Positions 46,763 through 54,928 of a DNA stretch of 64,000 nucleotides are shown piece by piece (position 1 is the stretch's first letter; every line of letters starts with the position of its first letter). Source of the stretch: Planomonospora sp. ID67723 (GTDB taxonomy: Bacteria; Actinomycetota; Actinomycetes; Streptosporangiales; Streptosporangiaceae); contig NZ_JABTEZ010000006.1 in NCBI RefSeq assembly GCF_015711605.1, positions 1-64,000 of the forward strand. Direction: 5' to 3'. A model generated the notes under the pieces. That model searched no databases. It had not been told where the DNA came from and was given only the letters and a program-made list of their open reading frames with translations. The position numbers and the translations under genes are program-made.

Positions 46763-47866
46763 ATGGAGACACTGACGGTACGGCGGCTCAACCGCGCGAC
46801 GCTGGCCCGGCAGATGCTGCTCGCCAGGGAGAAGACCGATGTCGTGACGGCGGTGGAGCGGCTCGGCGGCATGCAGGCGCAGGAGCCCAGGCACCCCTTC
46901 ACCGGCCTGTGGACGCGGGTCGACGGCTTCCGCCGGGAGGACCTGCACCGGGCGCTGCACGGGCGATCCGTCGCCCGGGCGATGATGATGCGGGCCACGC
47001 TGCACCTGGTGAGCGCGGCCGACTACGCCCGGTTCCGCCCCGCGCTGGACCCCGTGCTCGCCGCGGCCCTGAGCGGGCGCGGCGAGCTGGCCGCCGGGCT
47101 GGACCTGGACAGGCTCCTCCCTGCCGCCCGGGAGATCCTGGCGGAGGGGCCCCGCGACTTCACCGCGCTGCGTGCCCTGCTTCAGGAGCGGTTCCCCGAG
47201 GCGAACGACCGCGCGCTGGGCTACGCGGTGCGGACCCGGCTGCCGCTGGTCATGGTCCCCACCGGGGACCGGTGGGCCTTCCCGCCGAAGGCGGACTTCG
47301 CCCTGGCGGAGAGCTGGCTGGCGGAGGACTCCCGCGCGGTCGCGCCCGGGGAACCGGTGGAGGAACTGGTGCTGCGTTACCTGGCGGCCTACGGCCCGGC
47401 CACCGCCGCCGACGCGCAGACCTGGTCGGGGATCAAGGGGCTGCGCGCCGTACTCGACCGCCTGCGCCCGAGGCTGGCCGCCTTCCGCGACGAGAAGGGC
47501 CGGGAGCTGTTCGATCTGCCCGGCGCCCCGCGCCCGGAGGAGGACGAGCCCGCCCCGGCGCGCTTCCTGCCCGACTTCGACAACCTGGTCCTCGCCCACG
47601 CCGACCGCACGCGCCTGATGGCGGAGGAGCACCGCGGGCGGGTCACCACCAAGAACCTGCGCGTGCGCGCCACGTTCCTGTGGGACGGCTCGGTTCGCGG
47701 CACCTGGCAGGCCGAACTCAAGCGCAGGACCGCCGTCCTGCACCTGGCGGCCTTCGAACCGCTGCCGGAGAAGGCGGTCTCCGAGCTGGCGGAGGAAGGC
47801 CGGGCGCTCCTGCGCTTCCTGGAACCGGACGCCACAGCCTTCGACGTCCGCGTCGGGGACGCCTGA
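46763..47866 (+). CDS. winged-helix DNA-binding protein (YcaQ/AlkX-like, HTH_42)
   Basis: The 367-residue protein matches the HTH_42 family: LTVRRLNRATLARQMLLARE at the start, RLGGMQAQEPRHPFTGLW (the conserved Gln-Ala-Gln region), RATLHLVSAADY, and a C-terminal part with FLPDFDNLVLAHADR. YcaQ/AlkX members are DNA glycosylases that unhook interstrand crosslinks or remove alkylated bases; others are uncharacterised. A repair role is plausible but not shown. No Shine-Dalgarno site is clear. I saw no damage promoter like that of uvrA. Confidence 0.75.
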   Translation: METLTVRRLNRATLARQMLLAREKTDVVTAVERLGGMQAQEPRHPFTGLWTRVDGFRREDLHRALHGRSVARAMMMRATLHLVSAADYARFRPALDPVLAAALSGRGELAAGLDLDRLLPAAREILAEGPRDFTALRALLQERFPEANDRALGYAVRTRLPLVMVPTGDRWAFPPKADFALAESWLAEDSRAVAPGEPVEELVLRYLAAYGPATAADAQTWSGIKGLRAVLDRLRPRLAAFRDEKGRELFDLPGAPRPEEDEPAPARFLPDFDNLVLAHADRTRLMAEEHRGRVTTKNLRVRATFLWDGSVRGTWQAELKRRTAVLHLAAFEPLPEKAVSELAEEGRALLRFLEPDATAFDVRVGDA

Positions 47867-47982
47867 CCCGGGGCGTCACGATCGCGTCAGGGCGACGTCT
47901 GTCCGGCGGGCATCCCATTGGCTAGCGTGGAGCGGGTCGGGTATGGGAACACCGTGCCGGAGACGAGCCCAGGGGAGTCGCG

Positions 47983-48348
47983 ATGGACATCATGGAAGTG
48001 ATTGACCAGGCGAAGGACAACGCCACGGTCAGCCGCGTCTTCGGCGAGCCGATCACCCGTGAGGGGGTGACGGTCGTCCCGGTCGCCAAGGTCGCCACCG
48101 GCGGGGGCGGCGGGCGCGGGAAGCAGGAGGGCGGCGACCGCCCGGGAGAGGGCTCCGGAGGCGGGTACGGCCTCAGCGCGACCCCGGCCGGGGTGTTCGT
48201 CATCAAGGACGGCGACGTGCGCTGGCAGCCCGCGATCGACGTCAACCGGATCGTCCTGGGCGGCCAGATCGTCGGCGTCGTGCTGCTGCTCACCGTCCGC
48301 GCGATCGTGCGGATGAGCCTCAGGAGGCGCAGGGGCCGGCGCGGCTGA
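47983..48348 (+). CDS. GerW/YtfJ-family sporulation protein
   Basis: The 121-residue protein has the GerW pattern: a short N-terminal helix (MDIMEVIDQAKDNATVSRVF), GEPITREGVTVVPVAKVATG, a Gly-rich linker, then GGGYGLSATPAGVFVIKDGD. A C-terminal hydrophobic stretch (VLGGQIVGVVLLLTVRAIV) suggests a membrane anchor. In Bacillus YtfJ is spore-associated. Together with whiA this supports a sporulating host. GGGGAG is 5 bases ahead of the ATG. Confidence 0.82.
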   Translation: MDIMEVIDQAKDNATVSRVFGEPITREGVTVVPVAKVATGGGGGRGKQEGGDRPGEGSGGGYGLSATPAGVFVIKDGDVRWQPAIDVNRIVLGGQIVGVVLLLTVRAIVRMSLRRRRGRRG

Positions 48349-48357
48349 TCCGCCGGA

Positions 48358-48401
48358 CGGCCCGCCGGGCGCGACGGCGCACCGTCACCCCCGGCGGGCC
48401 G
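48358..48401. terminator. hairpin between GerW-like and amidohydrolase genes
   Basis: CGGCCCGCCGGG (48358-48369) pairs with CCCGGCGGGCCG (48390-48401). The 20-base loop has its own small stem. The genes on both sides converge here. Confidence 0.65.
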
Positions 48402-48437
48402 CCGCGCCCGGTGCGGAGCGGTCCGCCGGGCGGGCGG

Positions 48438-50063
48438 TCACGCCTGGTAGACCTGCTCCCCGCCGACGAACGTCATGGCCACCTTCGCCCGCCAGATGTC
48501 GGCCTGCGGCTCCGTGAACGGGTCACGGTCGAGGACGACCAGGTCGGCGCGGTTGCCGGTCGCGATGGTCCCCGCGTCGTCGTCGTGGTTGATCCAGGCC
48601 GATCCGGCCGTGTACGCCGTCAGCGCGGTGGCCAGGTCCAGGCGCTGCCCCGGCAGGAACGGCGTCTGGGCCGTGGGGTAGTCCGCGTGCACCGAGCTTC
48701 CCGGTTCGGTCCGGTTGACCGCGACGTGCATGCCCTGGATCGGGTCGGCGTTCGAGACCGGCCAGTCGCTGCCCGCGCAGAAGCGGGTGCCCGCCCGCAG
48801 CAGGTCCGCGAAGGGATACTGCCACGCCGAGCGCTCCTCGCCGAGGAACGGGATGGTCAGCTCGTCCATCTGGGCGTGGTGGGTGGCCCAGAGCGGCTGC
48901 AGGTTCGCGGTCACCCCGAGCCGGGCGAAGCGCGGCACGTCGGACGGCTCGATGATCTGCAGGTGCGCGATGTGGTGGCGGCGCTCATGGCGGGTGGCCG
49001 GATCGGTGCCCTCGATGCTGTCGAGCGCCTCGCGGACGGCCCGCTCGCCGATGGCGTGGAAGTGCACCTGGAAGCCGTGCCGGTCCAGCTCGGCGACGTA
49101 CCCCCTCAGCAGCGCGGGGTCCACATAGGACAGCCCCGTACCGCCGCAGCGGCAGTACGGCTCGATGACCGCGGCGGTGAAGTTCTCGGTGATGCCGTCC
49201 TGCATGATCTTCACCGAGGTGGCCCGGAACGTCTCCAGCCCGTCGGCGGACTTGCGGCGCTCGACCAGCTCGCCGATCTGCTCGGCGCCGCGAGCCCGGT
49301 CCCACCAGAGCGCGCCCACGACCCGGGCCCGCAGCTTCCCCGAGGCCGCCGCCGCGACGTAGGTGGGCAACTGGTCGTCCGAGCCCGCGTACGAGCCGAC
49401 GATGGCGTCCTGCCAGCCGGTGATGCCCAGCGAGAACAGGTGCGCCTGGGCGTCCATCAGCGCGTCCATCAGGTCCCGCTCCGTCGGGCGCGGGGTGAGC
49501 AGGCCCACCAGGTCCATCGCGCCCTCGTGCAGCACGCCGCTCGGGGTGCCGTCGGCGTCGCGCTCGATCCGGCCGTCGGCCGGATCCGGGGTGTCCCGGG
49601 TGATCCCGGCGACCTCCAGCGCGCGGGTGTTCACCCAGGCGGCGTGGTGGTCACGCTGGATCAGGTAGACCGGCCGGTCGAGGAAGTCGAGCTGCGAGCG
49701 GTGCGGCAGGCCGCCGGGGAAGGCCGACATGTCCCAGCCGCCGCCGTCGATCCACTCGTGGCCGGTGTGGGAGGCCGCGTAGTCGTGAACCTTCGCGATG
49801 TACGCGTCCAGGCCGTAGACCTCGGACAGGTCGCACTTGGCCCGCTCCAGACCCGCCTGGACCGGATGCATGTGGGCGTCGGTGACGCCCGGGATCAGCA
49901 GGCCGCCGCCCAGGTCCACGGTCTCGCAGCCGGGGGCCGCCAGCCGCGCCACGTCGGGCTCGGGGCCCGCGGCGGCGATACGGCCGTCGCGGACGAGCAC
50001 CGCCTCGGCGAAGGCGCCGCCGGGCAGGAACGCCCGGCCGCCGCGGAACAGCAGGTCGGTCAT
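48438..50063 (-). CDS. YtcJ-like amidohydrolase
   Basis: The 541-residue protein has the amidohydrolase metal motif IPGVTDAHMHPVQAG, VSFH-type later ligands (VHFHAIGERAVREALD and HHIAHLQ), and the closing GNRADLVVLDRDPFTEPQAD. It matches the YtcJ/exoenzyme-regulatory amidohydrolase group, whose natural substrates are mostly unknown. The fold is a TIM barrel with a split beta sandwich. The ATG has GAGGGC upstream. An FAD oxidoreductase gene lies 157 bases upstream on the same strand and may share its transcript. Confidence 0.85.
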   Translation of the reverse strand: MTDLLFRGGRAFLPGGAFAEAVLVRDGRIAAAGPEPDVARLAAPGCETVDLGGGLLIPGVTDAHMHPVQAGLERAKCDLSEVYGLDAYIAKVHDYAASHTGHEWIDGGGWDMSAFPGGLPHRSQLDFLDRPVYLIQRDHHAAWVNTRALEVAGITRDTPDPADGRIERDADGTPSGVLHEGAMDLVGLLTPRPTERDLMDALMDAQAHLFSLGITGWQDAIVGSYAGSDDQLPTYVAAAASGKLRARVVGALWWDRARGAEQIGELVERRKSADGLETFRATSVKIMQDGITENFTAAVIEPYCRCGGTGLSYVDPALLRGYVAELDRHGFQVHFHAIGERAVREALDSIEGTDPATRHERRHHIAHLQIIEPSDVPRFARLGVTANLQPLWATHHAQMDELTIPFLGEERSAWQYPFADLLRAGTRFCAGSDWPVSNADPIQGMHVAVNRTEPGSSVHADYPTAQTPFLPGQRLDLATALTAYTAGSAWINHDDDAGTIATGNRADLVVLDRDPFTEPQADIWRAKVAMTFVGGEQVYQA

Positions 50064-50220
50064 GCCCTCACCGCCGGGGCGGGGGAGTGGGGCAGGTGGG
50101 TCACGGTCTCTCCTTCTCATCCGTATGGGCAGGTCTCCGGGCGGGGCTGGGAGCCGGTTCGGCGATCACCGTCTCCGTCTCACCGTCTCCGTCTCATGGC
50201 CTCCATCCTCGGCCGCCCGG

Positions 50221-51621
50221 TCAGCGGCCGGTGATGGAGTCGGCCACGCGGGCCAGCACGGAGGTGCGCCCGAGCCCGCCCCTCTCCCGGGCGTCGGCGC
50301 GGCGGTACAGGTCGTACATGGCGTGCACGCCGATCCAGCGCAGCGGCTCGACCTCCCAGCTCCGCACCTTCCGCCCCACCCAGGGCAGCCGCGTGAGCTC
50401 GGTCTCCTCGCCCAGAACCAGGTCGCGCAGTGTACGGCCGGCGAGGTTGGCGGTGGTGACCCCGTGCCCGGTGTAGCCGCCCGCCCAGCCGATCCCGGTG
50501 GCGCGGTCCAGGTGCACGGTCGAGCACCAGTCGCGGGGCACGCCCAGCACCCCGGACCACGCGTGCGCGACCCGGGACTCCCGTACCGCCGGGAACATCC
50601 CGGTCAGCAGCTCCCACAGCGCCTCGATCGTCCACTCGTGCGTGCGGCCCCGGTCGTCCACCCGGGAGCCGTACAGGTAGGGCTTGCCGCGCCCGCCGAA
50701 GGCGATGCGCCCGTCGGCGGTCCGCTGGGCGTACATGTAGTAGTGGGCCATGTCCCCGAGCAGCTCGTGGCCCTCCCAGCCGATGGACTCCCAGAGCCCG
50801 CCCAGCGGTTCGGTGACGATCATCGAGCTGTTCATCGGCAGCCAGGCCCGGTGATACTGCCGCAGTTCGGCGGTGAAGCCCTCGGTGGCGCGGATGACGT
50901 GCTCGGCGCGGACGGTGCCGTACGGCGTGCGCGCCGTGCGCGGGGCGATCTCGACGACCGGGGTCCGCTCGTAGATCTCCACGCCCAGCCTCCGCACGGC
51001 CTCGGCCAGCCCCCGGACGAGCTTGGCCGGCTGGATCCGGGCGCAGTGCGGGCTCCAGATCGCATTCACCGCGCCGCTGACCCGCAGGCGCTCCTCCCGC
51101 TCGGCGGGCTCCAGCAGCCGCAGGTCGTCCTCGCTCCACCCCCAGCGGCGGGCGTGGGACAGCACCGCGTGCAGCCGCCGGTCCTGGGCGGCGTTGGTGG
51201 CGACCGTGGTGACGCCGCCCTTGACGACGTCGGCGTCGATCCCCTCCTCCCCGGCGACGGAGACGACCTCGTCGATCGAGCCGAACATCACCCGCTGGAA
51301 GCGCCTGGCCGCCTCCTCGCCGTGGGTCTTCGCGTAGCGCTCGGGGGTCCCGGCCAGTTCGCCGACCAGCCAGCCGCCGTTGCGCCCCGACGCGCCGTAC
51401 CCGGCGAACTCCTTCTCCAGCACGACGACGCGCAGGGCCGGACGGGCCTTCTTCAGGTAGTACGCGGTCCACAGCCCGGTGTAGCCCGCGCCGACGATCG
51501 CCACGTCGGCCGCGAGGTCGCCGTCGAGAGGGGCGCCCGGGACGGGAAGACCGGAGGAGCGGAACCAGAACGAGACGTCTCCATTAACGAAGCCGTCAGA
51601 CAGAGGGACACGCGTGCTCAT
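50221..51621 (-). CDS. FAD-dependent amine/amino-acid oxidoreductase (DAO family)
   Basis: The 466-residue protein has the Rossmann motif DVAIVGAGYTGLWTAYYLKK, VVVLEKEFAGYGASGRNGGW (typical of gamma-glutamylputrescine oxidase-like enzymes) and the C-terminal FAD contact GIGWAGGYTGHGVTTANLAG. Substrates of this group are amines or N-methyl amino acids. The start at 51621 has AGGA 9 bases ahead. A 10-bp inverted repeat spans the start codon. It is the likely first gene of a unit with the YtcJ-like amidohydrolase. Confidence 0.85.
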   Translation of the reverse strand: MSTRVPLSDGFVNGDVSFWFRSSGLPVPGAPLDGDLAADVAIVGAGYTGLWTAYYLKKARPALRVVVLEKEFAGYGASGRNGGWLVGELAGTPERYAKTHGEEAARRFQRVMFGSIDEVVSVAGEEGIDADVVKGGVTTVATNAAQDRRLHAVLSHARRWGWSEDDLRLLEPAEREERLRVSGAVNAIWSPHCARIQPAKLVRGLAEAVRRLGVEIYERTPVVEIAPRTARTPYGTVRAEHVIRATEGFTAELRQYHRAWLPMNSSMIVTEPLGGLWESIGWEGHELLGDMAHYYMYAQRTADGRIAFGGRGKPYLYGSRVDDRGRTHEWTIEALWELLTGMFPAVRESRVAHAWSGVLGVPRDWCSTVHLDRATGIGWAGGYTGHGVTTANLAGRTLRDLVLGEETELTRLPWVGRKVRSWEVEPLRWIGVHAMYDLYRRADARERGGLGRTSVLARVADSITGR

Positions 51622-51657
51622 GGCCAGATATCCTGCTATATCCGTCAATCTGGCCAT
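51620..51657. promoter_or_regulatory. inverted repeat spanning the oxidoreductase start
   Basis: ATGGCCAGAT (51620-51629) and ATCTGGCCAT (51648-51657) are perfect inverted copies 18 bases apart. One copy contains the start codon and the other lies just upstream. It could be a repressor operator or an mRNA hairpin that hides the start. Confidence 0.55.
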
Positions 51658-51789
51658 AGCTTCCCACGGAAACCGTTGTACAACCGCGTCATGCGCGATC
51701 TTCCCGGACGTAACGGCGGCCTCACTCTGACGTAGCGGCACCGTAACAGGGCTGCGTCAGTCTTACGTCGTGACGGAGGGAGCGTGCTG

Positions 51790-52824
51790 ATGGGGTTTCT
51801 GAGGATTCGCACGACGGTGGACGAGCGGCCGGGACGGCTGGCGTCCCTGGCCGCCGCACTCGCGGAGAAGGGCGGCAACATCCTCGGCCTGAGCGTCCAC
51901 CCGGACGCCGACGGCACGGTGGACGAGTTCGTCGCCGAGATCCCGGCGGCCCCGGAGGTCGTGCGCGAGGCCCTGGAGGCGGCGGGCGGGCGCCGGGTCC
52001 AGGTCGTCGCCGCCACCGCCCACGAGCTGACCGACGAGCCCACCCGGGTGCTCCTGCTCGCCTCCCGGCTGCGCACCGCGCCCTGGCGGCTGCCCGAGCT
52101 CCTGGCCGAGCTGCTGCGCGCCGACGACGCCCGCTGGGTCTACGGCTCCGAGATGAGCGACCTGCCCGACCCGACCCTGCTGACCGTGCCGGTCGCCCCG
52201 CGCCGGGCGATCAGGCTGCGCCGTACCGAACTGCCCTTCACCCTGACCGAGGCCGCCCGTGCCGCCTCCTTCGTGCGGCTGGCGCAGCCCGCGGCCGACC
52301 CGGTGAGCACCGCCGAGCGGGCCGTCAAGCTGACCGACGGCACCGAGACGCAGATCAGGCCGCTCACCCGGCTCTACCGCGAGGCCGTGCGCGACCTGCA
52401 CGACCGCTGCTCGCCGGAGACCCGCCGCTTCCGCTACTTCACCTCGATGCCCACGCTGCCGCCCCGCATCTTCGACCGGCTCTGCGACCGCACCCGCGGC
52501 CACTCCCTGGTCGCCGGATACGACGGGCAGGTCATCGCCCTGGCCAACCTGATGTTCACCCCGGATCCCGGGATCGCCGAGATGGCCTTCCTGGTGGAGG
52601 ACCGCTGGCAGGGCAAGGGGCTGGGTACGGCGCTGGCCAGGATGGTCCTCGCCGAGGCCCGTGACCTGGGCTTCGCCGAGGTGAAGGCGAGCCTGCTGTC
52701 GGACAACGCGCGCATGCGTCGGCTCCTGGTCTCGCTCGGCGCGACCCTGAGCCACACCGACGACCCCGGGGTGGTCGAGGCCAGGCTGGCGATAGGTGTG
52801 ATGGCGGCGGCATCCCCGAGCTGA
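51790..52824 (+). CDS. ACT-domain GNAT acetyltransferase
   Basis: The 344-residue protein fuses an N-terminal ACT domain (FLRIRTTVDERPGRLASLAA then GNILGLSVHPDADGTVDEF) to a C-terminal GNAT domain. The acetyl-CoA loop is RWQGKGLGTALARMVL, and SLLSDNARMRRLLVSLGA follows. This layout matches the actinomycete amino-acid-sensing protein lysine acetyltransferases (AAPatA type), in which Asn or Cys bound to the ACT domain changes activity. Which amino acid is sensed here is unknown. GGAGG lies upstream of both a GTG (51784) and this ATG; spacing favours the ATG. Confidence 0.82.
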   Translation: MGFLRIRTTVDERPGRLASLAAALAEKGGNILGLSVHPDADGTVDEFVAEIPAAPEVVREALEAAGGRRVQVVAATAHELTDEPTRVLLLASRLRTAPWRLPELLAELLRADDARWVYGSEMSDLPDPTLLTVPVAPRRAIRLRRTELPFTLTEAARAASFVRLAQPAADPVSTAERAVKLTDGTETQIRPLTRLYREAVRDLHDRCSPETRRFRYFTSMPTLPPRIFDRLCDRTRGHSLVAGYDGQVIALANLMFTPDPGIAEMAFLVEDRWQGKGLGTALARMVLAEARDLGFAEVKASLLSDNARMRRLLVSLGATLSHTDDPGVVEARLAIGVMAAASPS

Positions 52825-52839
52825 CCCGTCACGCGGTCC

Positions 52840-52877
52840 CCCCGATCCGGGAGAGCTCAGGGGCTCCCGGATCGGGG
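52840..52877. terminator. bidirectional hairpin
   Basis: CCCCGATCCGGGAG (52840-52853) pairs perfectly with CTCCCGGATCGGGG (52864-52877), with a 10-base loop. It fills the gap between the convergent GNAT and Clp-N genes. Confidence 0.88.
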
Positions 52878-52878
52878 A

Positions 52879-53523
52879 TCATCCACCTCCGGCTCGGCCT
52901 TCCCGCTCCGGGGGTTCCCCGGCTTCCCCGGGCTTCCCCGGATCCCCGGAGTCCGGCGGCGCCCCCAGGGCGTCCAGCCGCCGCTCGATCCGGTCCAGGC
53001 TCTCCTGGATCCGGTCCAGCCTCCCGCTGAGCGACGGCCCTCCGGCGAAGAGGGCCTCCTCGACGCCTCCGGCCCGGTCCCAGCGGGTGCCCCGGCCGAT
53101 CAGCTCGATCACCTGCGCCCGTACGGCCTCCAGCCGCACCCCCTGCCCGGTGAGCACCTGGGCTGCGACGCCCTCCCCTTCGCGGATCAGGCCGAGCAGG
53201 ATGTGCTCGGTCCCGATGTAGTTGTGATGCAGGTTGAGCGCCTCGCGCAGCGACAGCTCCAGCACCTTCTTGGCGCGCGGGGTGAACGGGATGTGGCCGG
53301 TCGGTCCGCGCGACCCCTGCCCGATGATCTCCTCGACGTCCTGGCGGACCTGTTCGAGGCTGATGTCGAAGGAGCGCAGCGCGCGGGCGGCGACACCGTC
53401 GTCCTCCCCGACCAGGCCGAGCAGGATGTGCTCGGTGCCGATGTAGTTGTGGCTGAGCCGCCGCGCCTCCTCCTGTGCGAGGACCACGACGCGGCGGGCA
53501 CGGTCGGTGAAGCGCTCGAACAC
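52879..53523 (-). CDS. Clp N-domain protein without ATPase
   Basis: The 214-residue protein consists of the two Clp-N repeats of ClpC ([20 protein letters not shown] with [20 protein letters not shown]; then [20 protein letters not shown] with [18 protein letters not shown]). A short coiled coil ([20 protein letters not shown]) and a Gly/Pro/Glu tail follow. No AAA+ domain is present and the stop is clean, so it is not a simple truncation within the window. It could bind Clp adaptors or arginine-phosphorylated substrates without unfolding them, or heat-labile proteins. GGAGG is 5 bases ahead of the GTG. Confidence 0.85.
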   Translation of the reverse strand: MFERFTDRARRVVVLAQEEARRLSHNYIGTEHILLGLVGEDDGVAARALRSFDISLEQVRQDVEEIIGQGSRGPTGHIPFTPRAKKVLELSLREALNLHHNYIGTEHILLGLIREGEGVAAQVLTGQGVRLEAVRAQVIELIGRGTRWDRAGGVEEALFAGGPSLSGRLDRIQESLDRIERRLDALGAPPDSGDPGKPGEAGEPPEREGRAGGG

Positions 53524-53731
53524 GGGGGCCTCCGGGAGGGGGGATCGAGTTGCCCTTCACCCCACTATGCGTCAGATGGCCTGGCCTGCGGGAGGACATA
53601 CCGCCGCAAATCCCGCATACTCCGGCGGTCTCGTCGCGGTGTTCCCCTCTCGGCCGCCCTCGTCTTCATCATCCTTACATTCTCATGTGAGATTTGTGCC
53701 TTCTCTCTGGTCCGGCGCGGCGTGCCGTGCG

Positions 53732-53737
53732 TAGGGT
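53732..53737 (+). promoter_or_regulatory. -10 box of adenosine deaminase gene, leaderless type
   Basis: TAGGGT ends 6 bases before the ATG, and no Shine-Dalgarno site is present. Transcription should therefore start at the start codon. The -35 region (near 53708) is poor. Confidence 0.45.
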
Positions 53738-53743
53738 CGCGAC

Positions 53744-54754
53744 ATGACGACCCATGCCTTCATCGACGCGCTTCCCAAGGTCGAGCTGCACGTCCACCTC
53801 GTCGGCTCCGCCTCCCTGCCGACCGTGCTGGAGCTGTCCCGCCGCCACCCCGGCAGCCGCGTGCCGACCACGGAGGAGGAGCTTCGGGCCTTCTACGTCT
53901 TCCGTGACTTCGAGGACTTCGCCCGGGTCTACCAGGCGGTCAACGCCCTGGTCCGCGAGCCGGAGGACGTGGCGACCCTGGTGGTCGGCCTGGCCAGGGA
54001 CCTGGCCGGGCAGAACGGGCGCTACGCCGAGGTGACGGTCACGCCGTACGCCCATCACGTCGTCGGCATGCCGATGAGAGCCGTCACCGAGGCACTGGAC
54101 CTCGCCGCCCGGCGCTCCCTCGACGAGCACGGCGTGCGGATCGGCTACATCTTCGACATCCCCGGCGAGTACGGCGCCGAGGCCGCCCGGATCACCCTGG
54201 ACCACGCCCTGCAGGAACCTCCCCAGGCACTGGTAGCTTTCGGCCTGGCCGGGATCGAGCAGGAACGCGTACGCCACCGCGACGCCTTCCGGGACGCCTT
54301 CCGCGCCGCCACCGCCGCCGGCCTGCACAGCGTCCCGCACGCCGGGGAGATGACCGGCCCCGAGACCGTCTGGGAGGTCGTCGAGCACCTCGGCGCCGAG
54401 CGCATCGGCCACGGCATCTCCTGCCTGGACGACCCCCGCCTCGTCGCGCACCTGCGCGAGGCGCAGATCCCCCTGGACGTCTGCCCCACCTCCAACGTCC
54501 GCACCGGCCAGGTCGCCCACATCAAGGACCACCCGCTCCCGCGCCTGCTCGACGAGGGCCTGTTCGTCACCGTCAACAGCGACGACCCGCCCATGTTCGC
54601 CACCACCCTGACCGACGAGTACCGCGTCGCCGCCGACGTCTTCGGCCTCGACCGCGCAGCCCTGGCCGCCCTCGCCCGCAACGCCGTCACCGCCTCCTAT
54701 CTCGACCCCGCCGCCAAGCAGGCCCTCCTCGCCGAGATCGGCACCCTGCCCTGA
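53744..54754 (+). CDS. adenosine deaminase family protein
   Basis: The 336-residue TIM-barrel hydrolase has ALPKVELHVHLVGSASLPT (metal ligands His16 and His18), SVPHAGEMTGPETVWE (metal His and catalytic Glu), IGHGISCLDD (catalytic His) and VNSDDPPMFATTLTDEY (metal Asp). The motif usually written HxHLDG reads HVHLVG here, so the Asp is Val. The enzyme is probably active but may prefer a modified purine nucleoside. The gene appears leaderless. Divergent from it is the Clp-N gene. Confidence 0.82.
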   Translation: MTTHAFIDALPKVELHVHLVGSASLPTVLELSRRHPGSRVPTTEEELRAFYVFRDFEDFARVYQAVNALVREPEDVATLVVGLARDLAGQNGRYAEVTVTPYAHHVVGMPMRAVTEALDLAARRSLDEHGVRIGYIFDIPGEYGAEAARITLDHALQEPPQALVAFGLAGIEQERVRHRDAFRDAFRAATAAGLHSVPHAGEMTGPETVWEVVEHLGAERIGHGISCLDDPRLVAHLREAQIPLDVCPTSNVRTGQVAHIKDHPLPRLLDEGLFVTVNSDDPPMFATTLTDEYRVAADVFGLDRAALAALARNAVTASYLDPAAKQALLAEIGTLP

Positions 54755-54928
54755 CGGCGCGCGGCCCCCGCGTCCCCCGCTAGCGCCGCACCCACCGCTA
54801 TTGTGACTGTCCGTAATTAACGGGTGCGCCGAGTGGTGGAGTGTGGCGACCGGAGCGCGCTCCGCCTCCGCCGGGAACCTCCCGTCCGGCCCGCCCGAGC
54901 CGGACGGTCCCATCGTGAAGGAGGAGGG

